Source: Entamoeba invadens IP1
Lineage: Eukaryota > Evosea > Mastigamoebida > Endamoebidae
Direction: 5' to 3'
NCBI RefSeq assembly: GCF_000330505.1
Contig: NW_004440356.1
Location: forward strand, 6,587-62,392
Length of the DNA stretch: 55,806 nucleotides
Shown: positions 31,753 to 41,942 of the stretch, one piece after another
How positions within the stretch are numbered: the first letter of the stretch is position 1
Layout of the letters: the number at the start of each line of letters is the position of its first letter
The notes under the pieces: model-generated
What the model was told of the DNA's origin: nothing
The model's database searches: none
Seen by the model: only the letters and a program-made list of their open reading frames with translations
Position numbers and translations under genes: made by a program

Positions 31753-34254
31753 ATGGCGATAGTAAAACAAACTGATTTACGTCTGAAACACATACCCGAT
31801 GAACTTTGCAAGACACAGAGCATTTACATAAACGTAGGGGAACTGAATTTTAGTAACAACGATTTTGAGGAAATACCGGAAACTATTCAACTGTTCTCTA
31901 CTATGAAAAAAGTTTCGTTTTCTAATAACCAGTTGAAAACATTGAACGACTATTTGTTTATTTTAACCGACTTAGAAAGCGTTTGTTTCAATCAAAACAA
32001 ATTGGAGTCCCTGCCAAAGTCGATTGAAAGTCTCGTCAAACTCACTTCCCTTGATGTGTGTGCGAACAAATTACATACGTTTGGACTCACCCTCCCTATC
32101 AAAAGACTTGATCTCTCAGCTAACTTCTTTACTACTATTACACTGGGAGCAACCAATCTGACCTTTCTCGATTTGTCACAGAACGACTTAAAAGAATTCC
32201 CAGTTCTCGAGTGTCCCAAGCTAAGACAAATCAATGCCTCTTATAATAACATCCAAGGACTTCCAGACCAAATCACTTTATTATCGTCGCTTCGAAACTT
32301 GGACTTAAAGAACAATGAAATTACTCAACTTCCTCTGAACTTCTCTTTATTAACAGCACTCACACAACTTCAATTAGAAAATAACCCGATCAGTGGAGTA
32401 CCTCCTAATTTCAACACAATGAGAATAAAGAAACTTAACGTCACCGCTACGAAGAACTTCTTATTTGAACCAATAGCAGAACTAAAGGAGTTGGTATATA
32501 GTAAAGTTAACGCTGATATCCTGTTCGACGACTATACCCCACTGAAGAATTTGGACACGTTGGACATATCAAATAACAGATTTAAAGTACTCACAGCAAC
32601 ATCCACTAATTTGGTCACGTTAAACGTCTCATATAACTTGATATCAACGTTAACACTCACACCAAATTGCACAGTACAAAAGGTCTTTGCTCGACACAAC
32701 TGCATCACTGCGATCGACCAAACCATTTTCAACAACCAGAAAATTGCGATTTTGGATATGTCAAATAACGAGTTGCAGACTTTGCCCATGAAAATGGAGA
32801 TGGCGCGACTCCAACATTTCAATGTCGGCTTTAACAAGTTAAATCACATCGATATCGACTTCTTGAAGGTTTTAACGCTGACCCATTTAGACATTTCCTT
32901 CAACAAAATCGTCACTTTGCCGACCCAAATAGGGACGCTCTCAAACTTGAAATCGCTTCATATCACCGGGAACAACATTGCGACTTTACCACTTGAATTC
33001 AGTCAATTAATAAGTTTAACTAAACTGCACGCTTCCGACAACAAATTTACGACGTTTCCAAGTGTTCTTCTGACTCTCTCGACTTTAGCGAAGCTGTACA
33101 TCTCGTCCAACCACTTTGAGGAGTTGCCGATGTTGTCGACGTTGATGAACTTACAGACCTTCGACGCGTCAAATTGCTTCATCACCTCCGGGAAGTCGGT
33201 GATCAACTTGATCAAGCTCGAGCAACTGAATTTGAGTAACAATTACATCTCGGAGCCTCCGACCCTAACGGGGTGCACCGCACTTGTCTACGTCGACATC
33301 TCTTACAACTCCCTCCAGAAGTGTTTTGACGCGTCGCAATTCAAAAAGATCCACATGCTCGACGTCTCCTTCAACGACTTAACTGAAGTCCCAAAGCACT
33401 CAGACACCACTGTTGTGCGATACGACGGCAACACGGCGCTTCATCGCTTTCCGTTCTTGCCCCGGTTCAATAACGGACTTAAGTTCGGGTCGGTCCCAAT
33501 CACATGTGCTGGGGCGCAGATGTGTGCGGACAGAGATGAGATGCAAGACGCGTTCATCTGTATTCCTCATTTTGCGGCTCCGGAGCACTTCTTATTAGTC
33601 GCGATAGACGGACATAATGGGTGTTATGTGCCATATATGTTCTCAAATCGATTCCCACAGATCTTCTATGACATGTTGTCGCGAGACGGAGGGTCGCTTG
33701 GGATCAAAGAGGCTCTCTACCAGTCGTTCGACGCACTGCAAAATGAGTTTGCGGGCGATTCGAAGGCTGTGGATGGAGCGGTGGCTACGGTAGTCTTCAT
33801 GACACCGACGCAAATATACACCGCACAATGCGGAGACTGTCGCGCAGTGTATATCACGTCCGGAGGGATCATTCAATTGGCGCCAGAACACAAAACAAGT
33901 GATAGAAAGGAACAAATCAGAATCCGAAGTGAAGGCGGGTTCGTAGATAACTCGATGAGAGTCTGTGGGCTACTCGTGGCACGTTCTGTGGGGGATGTGA
34001 AGAGTAAACCCATCCTCACACATATCCCGGATATCACAGTAATAGATAGAAAGGCGGATGAAGAGTACTTGGTAGTCGCTACTGATGGCGTTTGGGACGA
34101 AGTGTCTAACCAAAAGATACACAACATTCTCCACTCCAACAGAAGAGTCTTCAGAACAAGTGAGTTGGTCGGGTTACTCAAGGACACGGCTTATGTCAGT
34201 TGTGTATCTACCCAGATCCCCGACAACATAGGTATCGTCCTTGCTAGATTTTAA
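31753..34254 (+). CDS. LRR-PP2C protein phosphatase
   Basis: This 833-residue, single-exon gene has about 20 leucine-rich repeats (residues 5-560, for example LRNLDLKNNEITQLPLNFSL and LTHLDISFNKIVTLPTQIGT). A PP2C domain (about 580-833) follows. The metal and catalytic elements are present: RDEMQDAF, VAIDGHNG, DGAVATVVFMT, QCGDCRAVYI, ARSVGDVKSK and VATDGVWDE. These supply the aspartates that bind Mg/Mn in the PPM family. There is no signal peptide or membrane segment, so it is probably cytosolic, with the LRRs selecting substrates. The architecture recalls plant and yeast adenylate-cyclase-like LRR-PP2C fusions without the cyclase, and is a known Entamoeba family. It is intact. Confidence 0.95.
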   Translation: MAIVKQTDLRLKHIPDELCKTQSIYINVGELNFSNNDFEEIPETIQLFSTMKKVSFSNNQLKTLNDYLFILTDLESVCFNQNKLESLPKSIESLVKLTSLDVCANKLHTFGLTLPIKRLDLSANFFTTITLGATNLTFLDLSQNDLKEFPVLECPKLRQINASYNNIQGLPDQITLLSSLRNLDLKNNEITQLPLNFSLLTALTQLQLENNPISGVPPNFNTMRIKKLNVTATKNFLFEPIAELKELVYSKVNADILFDDYTPLKNLDTLDISNNRFKVLTATSTNLVTLNVSYNLISTLTLTPNCTVQKVFARHNCITAIDQTIFNNQKIAILDMSNNELQTLPMKMEMARLQHFNVGFNKLNHIDIDFLKVLTLTHLDISFNKIVTLPTQIGTLSNLKSLHITGNNIATLPLEFSQLISLTKLHASDNKFTTFPSVLLTLSTLAKLYISSNHFEELPMLSTLMNLQTFDASNCFITSGKSVINLIKLEQLNLSNNYISEPPTLTGCTALVYVDISYNSLQKCFDASQFKKIHMLDVSFNDLTEVPKHSDTTVVRYDGNTALHRFPFLPRFNNGLKFGSVPITCAGAQMCADRDEMQDAFICIPHFAAPEHFLLVAIDGHNGCYVPYMFSNRFPQIFYDMLSRDGGSLGIKEALYQSFDALQNEFAGDSKAVDGAVATVVFMTPTQIYTAQCGDCRAVYITSGGIIQLAPEHKTSDRKEQIRIRSEGGFVDNSMRVCGLLVARSVGDVKSKPILTHIPDITVIDRKADEEYLVVATDGVWDEVSNQKIHNILHSNRRVFRTSELVGLLKDTAYVSCVSTQIPDNIGIVLARF

Positions 34255-34575
34255 TTAGAGATAGTTTCTTCTTATTAAAGTTGTTTATTGTTTCGTGGAG
34301 AGTCTGTTTCAACAGAACACTTGTGCAATTTATTGCAGTACACAAGAGAAATGAACATAGTTAGACTCTAACTTGAAGTCGAACAATGGCAAGTGTCATT
34401 ATAGTTTATTATTAACTTAAATACTATAATATTATAGTTCTATTTGGTATTAATACATTGAATTAAGTTGAAAAATGAACTATACCATTTCATTCAATCA
34501 ATTATTAAAATATAGTATTTATTTATAGTTCTAATCAATAAAAAAGAAACTAAATAAACTAGAAAAGATAACCTC
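34255..34575. other. Intergenic stretch
   Basis: This AT-rich spacer between two same-strand genes holds no gene. Confidence 0.4.
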
Positions 34576-35955
34576 ATGTGTTCTACACACGTCTTATTTT
34601 ACATTTTGGTACTCACTTATGTCTTTGGAGACACGGTCTGTTACCCGAATTCTCCGAATTGTCAGGAGGGTTACGACAAGAACAACTGTCACATCCTCGA
34701 GATTAACACAGACTTTCACTTCTCTAAAGAGTGTCAGGAGTTTGTCGATCACCTCGACTCTGTCCAAATCAACGGAGAAGTCAAGTTGAATATAGACGAT
34801 GGTGTTGTCTTCACCCCAAACGTTGTTGTGAAGGTGGGAAGTAGTTTGGAGATCAACACCGACTTGGAGCTGATCAACGATTTTGTCATCGAACCTTCTG
34901 CGTATGTCAAATTCATGAATTTAACACTAACTGGCGGGAAGTTTAGTGTTTTGGATGAGACTGAAATAACAGGGACGCTTTCAATAGAGAAGAATAGTAT
35001 AGTAGAAGTGGACAAGAACGTCAAAATCACGGTCGACGAGATCCACGTGAAGGGGAATGGGCAGCTTCTAACAGCCGAAGAGGCGAGTTTGAATATCAAC
35101 AAGAACTTTAACATGTATGAAAATGCGTTCTGCTTGATTGGGAAGGCCGGGAGAGTCTTTGTAAGTAACCAACTGCAGTTGTACGACGCCTCGAAGTTAA
35201 GTACTGAAGATGAAGTGAGTGTGACTGTCTCTGGATACTTCTGGAACGTCTTTCAAAATGCAAAAGTGCTTCTTGGGAAGAGGGGACAGAGTGTGAGTCA
35301 GAACATCTACGTCTACGCGACGGCTTCTGTGATCTTAGAAGAGGAGAACCAGCTCAGTCTTGAGAATTTGTATCTCTTTCAAAACGCGACACTCCAAGTC
35401 TTAGACAACAGTGTAGTGAGCTGCGGACAATACTTCTCGACGTATTCATATACAATGATCTCAATTGGGAACAACGTGACAATCAAGAGTAGCTCAATGT
35501 TCATCTTATTCAGTACAGAAGTCATTCTTGGCGAGAATAACAGAATCTCTGCTGATTCATTTGAGGTGAACAGTTATAGTAAAATGACGGTGGGGAACAA
35601 TTCGACTTTTGTGGTATCAGGGAAACGTCTCTCAAAGGAGTGCTCGAAGGGGGAAAGCACGGACTACTGCACAGCAATTGCAATTAAAGGCGCGGCTGAG
35701 TTAAAAGTGGAGAGCAATAGCAACCAACCGTTATTCACTGTTGGAATTGGGAAAGTCGTTGTTTGGAATACAACCCAAATCGTCCCTCTTAATGCAAAGT
35801 GTATTAATCTCTTCAAGTTCGAGAGGAAGTACATCTATAAGAATGAAGTGGAGAAGAAACAATACCGACTTGTATGTGGAGAAACTATTGGCAGGTATTG
35901 TGAAACAGAATTTGTTGATGTCATATGTGATGACAAACAGAAGGATGAGCTTTAA
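34576..35955 (+). CDS. Secreted beta-helix-like protein ending in KDEL
   Basis: This 459-residue, single-exon protein opens with a signal peptide (MCSTHVLFYILVLTYVFGD). A short Cys-rich segment (CYPNSPNCQEGY..NNC) follows, then roughly 350 residues of repetitive beta-strand sequence with an alternating pattern, for example SIVEVDKNVKITVDEIHVKG and VILGENNRISADSFEVNS, typical of right-handed beta-helix or solenoid proteins. There are several N-glycosylation sites (NLT, NAT, NVT, NNST). The last four residues are KDEL (codons just before the TAA at 35953-35955), the ER retrieval signal, so it should reside in the ER lumen. No catalytic motif is evident. It is unlike known lumenal chaperones and its function cannot be assigned. 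Confidence 0.8.
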   Translation: MCSTHVLFYILVLTYVFGDTVCYPNSPNCQEGYDKNNCHILEINTDFHFSKECQEFVDHLDSVQINGEVKLNIDDGVVFTPNVVVKVGSSLEINTDLELINDFVIEPSAYVKFMNLTLTGGKFSVLDETEITGTLSIEKNSIVEVDKNVKITVDEIHVKGNGQLLTAEEASLNINKNFNMYENAFCLIGKAGRVFVSNQLQLYDASKLSTEDEVSVTVSGYFWNVFQNAKVLLGKRGQSVSQNIYVYATASVILEEENQLSLENLYLFQNATLQVLDNSVVSCGQYFSTYSYTMISIGNNVTIKSSSMFILFSTEVILGENNRISADSFEVNSYSKMTVGNNSTFVVSGKRLSKECSKGESTDYCTAIAIKGAAELKVESNSNQPLFTVGIGKVVVWNTTQIVPLNAKCINLFKFERKYIYKNEVEKKQYRLVCGETIGRYCETEFVDVICDDKQKDEL

Positions 35956-36131
35956 GTCTTATAACTGCGTTGTTATATGTATATTCATTGGTTGTTATAA
36001 ATATCTTTTAAGCTATTACTCTAGTTTGAGTATTTAATTGTTTACTATAATTTATTATTATTATTATTCAATTATAATAAAACTACTATTAATAATTATT
36101 TGTGAAGTAAACAATAAATTTAATTGTTTTC
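35956..36131. other. Intergenic, before the minisatellite
   Basis: This is AT-rich sequence with TTATTATTA runs, directly upstream of the 10-bp array. No gene is seen. Confidence 0.4.
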
Positions 36132-36503
36132 TATACTATAATATACTATAATATACTATAATATACTATAATATACTATAATATACTATAATATACTATA
36201 ATATACTATAATATACTATAATATACTATAATATACTATAATATACTATAATATACTATAATATACTATAATATACTATAATATACTATAATATACTATA
36301 ATATACTATAATATACTATAATATACTATAATATACTATAATATACTATAATATACTATAATATACTATAATATACTATAATATACTATAATATACTATA
36401 ATATACTATAATATACTATAATATACTATAATATACTATAATATACTATAATATACTATAATATACTATAATATACTATAATATACTATAATATACTATA
36501 ATA
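36132..36503. repeat. Pure 10-bp minisatellite, about 37 copies
   Basis: The unit ATATACTATA repeats with 36 perfect consecutive copies at 36141-36500, plus partial copies at each edge. I see no mismatch. The array spans 372 bp, is entirely A, T and C on this strand, and stops 55 bp before the start codon of the HEAT-like gene, so it lies in the promoter region. Read from another phase, the unit contains overlapping TATA-like words. Confidence 0.97.
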
Positions 36504-36558
36504 ATAATCTTTTTTACTATAAAAATACTATTAAAGAATTAAACTAAATAAAGAAAGG

Positions 36559-38871
36559 ATGGATAGTATACTGAGACAGGTGGGAGGTGTATTAAAGAAT
36601 TTAAAATTTGAGGGAGTCTCAGTGGAAGACCAAATTACGTTACCACTGGAAATACTAAAAGAAGTCCCAACGGAAGTATTGAAACCCTTTGAGAACGACT
36701 TGATATTTATTACTTCGAAATTATTGGAAGTCATTCACCACTTCGAAAGTGTGAGAGTGAAAGTGTTTGAAGACGTCTGCGCGTCAATAGAAAAGATCAT
36801 TGGGGCGTTGAAAAGAGAAACTGTTGGGTTGATAGTGCCTGGGATAGTCAAAAACGTCCAACGTGTAAGGGATAACGGGCGGGTTGAATACCAAAAGTGT
36901 TGTGTAATGATGTTGTCGACATGTTTGTCCTTTGCAATAATCGAGAAGCACGACGAGGAAGTCGAGAAACGGCTCACAAAAGTGGTGACCCGATGGTATT
37001 TAGAACTCCGAAGTGTAGTTGATACCATTGGAGAGAGTGCGTTACAAGTGAGTCGACACATAGACAGTTGGCTTGTCTCTCCCAAGAACGTATTAATAGA
37101 GACAGCTGTACGGTGTGGCATCACTGAAGGTCTTACTGACACTACACTTCACACTGTTGTCGAGCAATTTGTCACTCAACTTGACAGCCAAGTCTGTGAT
37201 TTACTGAATCAAATGTCTTTAAAAGACACAACAGAGAATAGTTCAAGCGACGTAGGGAACGTGACAGACACAAGGAAAGAGTGTACTGATCTCATTAACA
37301 CCATCATTCAATTAACGCTCACAAACACTTCAATAGAATCTATCATAGCAACACAAATTGAAAAGGTCGCAGCGTGGGAAGTCATTATATATTCTGCAAA
37401 TTACCCAATACACACTTTCAATGCATTGATAGAGAAGCGCGTCAATGAAGAAGTTGTGAATTATATAAGACAGAGTGAAGACGTCATTTTTGTGGTCAAT
37501 GGAATACAACAAGACTCTAAGAATCCACAGAGAACTCATTCTAAAAACAAGAGTCTTTTATTAGAACAAATCGAATCGAGCGCACTACATTTGCTTGTTG
37601 AAAAGACGAAGAAGAGTGACGACACAACAAAGTCGGTAATCCTCAACGAAGTCATTCAAAACTGCTTTGATATTTCTGCTCTTCAAATAGTCGTGAATTC
37701 ATTCGAAGAAATCGCACCAGAGACTGCACTCGACATCTTCATGAAGTGTTCCTCTGAAAGTGAAATCAAAGAAATTTCAAAGTGTTTACTTAGTAAATGT
37801 TCTCCACATGACTTACTTAAGAAACTTTCTCTCTTCGAGTGGGCTGGATGGATAGAAGTTTGTGTGTCAAATAGTGTCGTTCAAAATGTCGTTGTTATGG
37901 AAGAACCTCTAGTAACAACAATAGTTCAAAAAGCTATTAAAATAGTACCTTTTCTGCAGAGTGAAGACTTCTCCTTAACATACGTGTTTAGACTGTTAAC
38001 AAATGTGATCAACCAGAGTCAGATCTATGCCAGACACGCAGAGGAGAAGGGGAATACCAATGAAGTGATAAACACGATGGTACATATGATGGGGTTTAAT
38101 ACTCAGAACGTTGAAAAATACTCTTTACAGAAGAAACGACCGAAAGAGGAGAAGCAGAAAGAAAAGCAGAAATACAGTGAAGTCTCTGAGATAGTCGAGA
38201 ACGCATTAATCAGTCTGACACATGTCAATTCAGAGGTTCGAGTCTCTGGAATTGAAGTGCTGAGAAGCGTGAGTGGATTTATGTTAGAAAAGGACGTCGT
38301 ACGTGTTATGAAGACAATTGGATATTCGATGTCACTAGAAGAGGCGCCGTGGGGTCTTCTGACGATACTTGATTTGGTCACAAAATGCTTTAATGAGCAC
38401 GGGAGTGTACTTGCAGACATCTTTGAGAAACACCTTCAAAAGCACTTGAAGGTGGTATTTGAAAGGTACTTCTGTCAGCCATCTACTCCTTATAATAGAC
38501 TCTCTGAGATCAAGAAGAGTCTGACTGACACATTAATTGCTGTGTTTAGTCATTGCCACATAACCACTGAGATTTGTTATGAGATTGGAAGACATTTGAT
38601 TTGTCTGATCTCCTCTAAGGAGCGCCTTCTTGATACAATCGAGTACACAACTATCAGTGAGTATGTCGGTAAGATCATACTCTCTATTAGTCAGTCGGAC
38701 ACCGATGGGTTCTATCAGATAGTAATTCCTTTACTTCTAAAATATAACACAAACAATGCGTGGTGGAATGGGTACTGCGAGAGGTACTCCAAACTCTTTG
38801 AAATGTCGGTTGAGAAGTACTCTGAAAATAAGACTCTATCAAAGTACCTTCTTGAGTCTTGTCTCATCTAA
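36559..38871 (+). CDS. Helical HEAT/armadillo-like protein, unassigned
   Basis: This 770-residue, single-exon protein starts at ATG 36559 (MDSILRQVGGVL). It is built almost wholly of amphipathic helices in HEAT-like pairs, for example NALISLTHVNSEVRVSGIEV and CFNEHGSVLADIFEKHLQKH. A charged KKRPKEEKQKEKQKYSE linker lies around residue 530. There is no signal peptide, membrane segment, zinc site or catalytic motif. It could be a scaffold in a complex; I do not recognise the family. There is no intron and codon use is like its neighbours, so it is a real gene. The minisatellite lies 55 bp upstream and may affect its expression. Confidence 0.85.
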   Translation: MDSILRQVGGVLKNLKFEGVSVEDQITLPLEILKEVPTEVLKPFENDLIFITSKLLEVIHHFESVRVKVFEDVCASIEKIIGALKRETVGLIVPGIVKNVQRVRDNGRVEYQKCCVMMLSTCLSFAIIEKHDEEVEKRLTKVVTRWYLELRSVVDTIGESALQVSRHIDSWLVSPKNVLIETAVRCGITEGLTDTTLHTVVEQFVTQLDSQVCDLLNQMSLKDTTENSSSDVGNVTDTRKECTDLINTIIQLTLTNTSIESIIATQIEKVAAWEVIIYSANYPIHTFNALIEKRVNEEVVNYIRQSEDVIFVVNGIQQDSKNPQRTHSKNKSLLLEQIESSALHLLVEKTKKSDDTTKSVILNEVIQNCFDISALQIVVNSFEEIAPETALDIFMKCSSESEIKEISKCLLSKCSPHDLLKKLSLFEWAGWIEVCVSNSVVQNVVVMEEPLVTTIVQKAIKIVPFLQSEDFSLTYVFRLLTNVINQSQIYARHAEEKGNTNEVINTMVHMMGFNTQNVEKYSLQKKRPKEEKQKEKQKYSEVSEIVENALISLTHVNSEVRVSGIEVLRSVSGFMLEKDVVRVMKTIGYSMSLEEAPWGLLTILDLVTKCFNEHGSVLADIFEKHLQKHLKVVFERYFCQPSTPYNRLSEIKKSLTDTLIAVFSHCHITTEICYEIGRHLICLISSKERLLDTIEYTTISEYVGKIILSISQSDTDGFYQIVIPLLLKYNTNNAWWNGYCERYSKLFEMSVEKYSENKTLSKYLLESCLI

Positions 38872-38947
38872 TATATATTTTAGTATATTTATAGTATATT
38901 TATAGTATAAACTTATAAGAAGAAATAGTCAACAGAGAACGATTGTA

Positions 38948-39382
38948 TCACTGCAAATAGACTTTAAGAGTCTGCTTTTCATTTGTTCCGAAAAGTTGTG
39001 AGAAGGATTTTGTCTTGTCCAGAGCCTTTTTGCAGAAGATGATGTCAGTGTACCTTTTAGAATGGTCCAAATGGTGTGTGAAGCTCTCAGGGACTCTGTC
39101 GAATATCAATTGAAAAACCCTTTTTAAGTCTTCGACGATGATTTCCGTTGTGTTGGTGTCGATTTGTTCATTTTGAATAGTTTTCAGACTCTCGGACAGA
39201 ACCCTATTATACATTTCTTTGAGATGTTCTGCAACTGTGCCGTCCAACTCTTTACACGAGTAAATTGCGTTGACATTTGCGTCTATTTTATTGATGGAGT
39301 CAATGGCACTTTCAATGACCACATTTTGGTCGAATTGAACGGTGAAAGTGTTATTCAGTGTTGTACATTTTAGAACGACCAT
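38948..39382 (-). CDS. CFAP298-like (C21orf59/FBB18) short protein (tentative)
   Basis: This 144-residue protein has no signal or membrane segment. It starts MVVLKCTTLNNTFTVQFDQN, similar to the MVLLHVKRGxESQFLLQ start of CFAP298. It has a helix VEDLKRVFQLIFDRVPESF corresponding to the segment before the (I/M)VYP motif. It ends KKALDKTKSFSQLFGTNEKQ then TLKVYLQ, like KELRRTKKLSDYVGKNEKTKIIAKIQ of the vertebrate protein. The family protein is about 290 residues; this one lacks the central insertion and the C-terminal third. CFAP298 helps pre-assemble axonemal dynein arms, a job that a cilium-free amoeba should not need, so the similarity may reflect an older chaperone function. Homology is by eye only. 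Confidence 0.4.
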   Translation of the reverse strand: MVVLKCTTLNNTFTVQFDQNVVIESAIDSINKIDANVNAIYSCKELDGTVAEHLKEMYNRVLSESLKTIQNEQIDTNTTEIIVEDLKRVFQLIFDRVPESFTHHLDHSKRYTDIIFCKKALDKTKSFSQLFGTNEKQTLKVYLQ

Positions 39383-39505
39383 TTTTATTATATCGAGTTA
39401 CTGTAATAATAATACTATTACTATTACTATTAAATAATTATATGAAATAACACTATGTAATGACAAAGAAATACCAACTTGAATATCAAGGAACTTGGAA
39501 ACAAA

Positions 39506-40911
39506 ATGGAAATTGTGAACTTCTTGAATTCGTGCAGAGGATCACCTTTCAACGTGTGCGCCGGGGTCTCAAGTGTTCTCCAGTCACATGGCTTTGTCCA
39601 ACTTTCTGAATCAGCTCCTTGGTCTCTTCAAAGGGGTGGAAAGTACTTTTACATCAAGGACTTGACTACGGTCTGTGCTTTTGCTGTTGGTGGGAATTAT
39701 GTTTGTTTATAACTATATAGTAACTATATAATAACTATACTATTATACTATTAGTAATACTATATATTAACTATATTGTACTAATAAATTAATAATAAAT
39801 TAATAAGAAGGAAGTTGGCAATGGATTTTCTATAGTCGGCAGTCACACTGATTCTCCGTCTTTGAAATTGAAACCAAATCCGTTTGATAAATCGAATGAA
39901 TTAGATTTAGTCCGGTGCGAGTTATATGGCGGAGGAAATTGGCCGTCGTGGTTTGATAGAGATTTAGGGGTGTGTGGTCGTGTCATCACACAAGACGGCG
40001 AGACGCTTAAAAATGCGATAGTGAAAATAGAAGAGCCCATATATAGGATCTGCACGTGTGCGCCACACTTGGACAAACGGTACGGGAAAGGGTTTGTAAT
40101 TGACAAAGAGACTGAACTTCCGGCGATTGGTCTTTCTGAGCAGGATTTGATGGAAAAGCTTTCAACGCAAGTCAATGGGACGATAGTTGGGATGGACTTG
40201 TATTTATATGACATTGATCCCATATCCCTGAGTGGCGTTTCAAAGGAGTTTATAACGGGACAAGGCTTAGATAACACCACAAGTGTCTACGCAGACTTAT
40301 TTGGACTTTTAGAAGCGACTTCTGAAGAGTCTTTGAAAGCTTTGCCAAACGTCTTGATGGCGATTTTCTTTGATAATGAAGAGGTTGGGTCGACCAATAG
40401 GAGAGGAGCTAATTCGGTGATGACTGAAAAGGTGGTGAGAAGGATCTGCTCGTGTTTTGACATGAGTCCCGACTTCGAGCAAAAAGTGATGGTAGGAGAG
40501 AGCAAGACGTTTGTATTAAGTAATGATGTCAATCATGCCTCACACCCAAATTACATTGAGACGAGTGAGAAAAGGCATTTGGTCTATATGAACAGTGGAA
40601 TTGTCTTCGAAACAAACGCTAATCAAAAACTCTTGTGCGACTCAATCGACTTCAAAATCGTCTCTGAAATTGCTAAGATCAGCGACGTGAAGTTACAGAA
40701 GTTAGTTGCTAAACAAGGTCTCCTTGGAGGAAGTACTATTGCACCAAAAATGGCATCATCTACTGGTTTCCATGTCATCGATTGTGGTGTCCCTCTCTTG
40801 GCTATGCATTCTATAAGAGAGATAGGAGGGGTTTTTGACATACTTGGATTAACAAACCTTGTCAGAGATGCTTTATTACATTTACACGAGCATCAAGCCT
40901 TACTAATTTAA
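39506..40911 (+). CDS. M18 aspartyl aminopeptidase
   Basis: Exons 39506-39700 and 39808-40911 encode about 432 residues, near the M18 norm (450-480). This metallopeptidase removes N-terminal Asp/Glu from peptides in the cytosol as a dodecamer. The motif SHTDSP (His78, Asp80), DLYLYD, FFDNEEVGS (about residue 254), NHASHPNY (about 312), GGSTIAPKMAS and the final LAMHSIREIGG with its metal-binding His are all present, so it should be active. Splicing joins AVGGNY to KEVGNGFSIVGSHTDS; family members read GGKYxxGNGF. The acceptor may also be 3 nt later (39811), which only drops one Lys. The start is ATG 39506, because the upstream open frame begins with TTG. Confidence 0.94.
39701..39807 (+). other. 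Intron of the M18 gene
   Basis: This 107-nt intron starts GTTTGTTT and ends AATAAG. It is in phase 0. A second AG 3 nt further on is an equally in-frame alternative. Confidence 0.8.
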
Positions 40912-41942
40912 AGAACGTTTTACTCTTTATTATTAATAAATTATTAATAAATTATTTGTATTTATTTACTATTTTAAATAATTATACTTACTATAAAATT
41001 GTTGATAATTCCAAAATGTGAAAAGGTAAAATTATAACAATTTTTAAAAATTGTAATTTGTCATTTTTTTACATGTGATTCATTTTTGGGAAAAAATTGT
41101 TTTGTGTAATTAAAAAAAATAGTTTAATTCTTTCTTGTAATATTAGTTTTTATCGAGATTTTTTAGAGTCATTTTCCGTTGTTTTAGATTAATTCTTGAT
41201 TATTCTAATAATTACGTTAGCATTATTTGTTTTATTATTAAATTTGACAAAATCACTAGGTAAGAAATGGAAGTTCTGATTGTTTTTATTTATTTAATTT
41301 AATTATATACTATAATAAATCGAGTTATATTTATGAACTTATTTAAAAAAAACAATAAAAGAAATATTATACAATTAATTAATTTATTTATTAATTAATA
41401 AAATGTTAATAAATTAAATAATTATAAATAAAAAAATATATTTTATCTTTTTATATGATTACAAATACGGAAATGTTACCCTATAAATATAACTATTTAC
41501 AAAACTGTCACTCTATTTTTCGGCGACTTTAAATCCTTCAACGCATTGATAAGAAACAATTACTACCAATAACACAAATAAAATTAAAAGTATTAATAAG
41601 TAATTAATTCTATATAGTTACAAAATAACTTTGTTTTTATAATAACAAAACAGTTGTTATAGGTTTGACTTAAATTGTTTTTTGCACCCCCAAGAATTAA
41701 TGTCCCCACATATTTGGGTCAGAGTAGTTTTACTATTCAAAAAAGCGTTTCGACATCCAAAAAATAGATTATCAATAGAAAAGTATATTAAAATTTTTAG
41801 TAAAATGCAGTAATTAGAAAAGAAATTGCCGATTCCCCAAAATAAGAATTTGATAAATTAAAAATACTCTCAAAAAAACAAAAGAAAGTAAAAATAGACT
41901 TTGTGTTCGAAAGTCATCAAACTGTGTTGGAACAAACAATAG
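40912..41942. other. AT-rich intergenic stretch (1 kb)
   Basis: This is the longest spacer in the dense part. It is low-complexity AT with no coding-like patch or repeat family that I recognise. Confidence 0.5.

Noticed and set aside
36132..36503. CRISPR-like array
   Set aside because: The units are contiguous 10-mers with no spacers, in a eukaryotic genome. It is a minisatellite.
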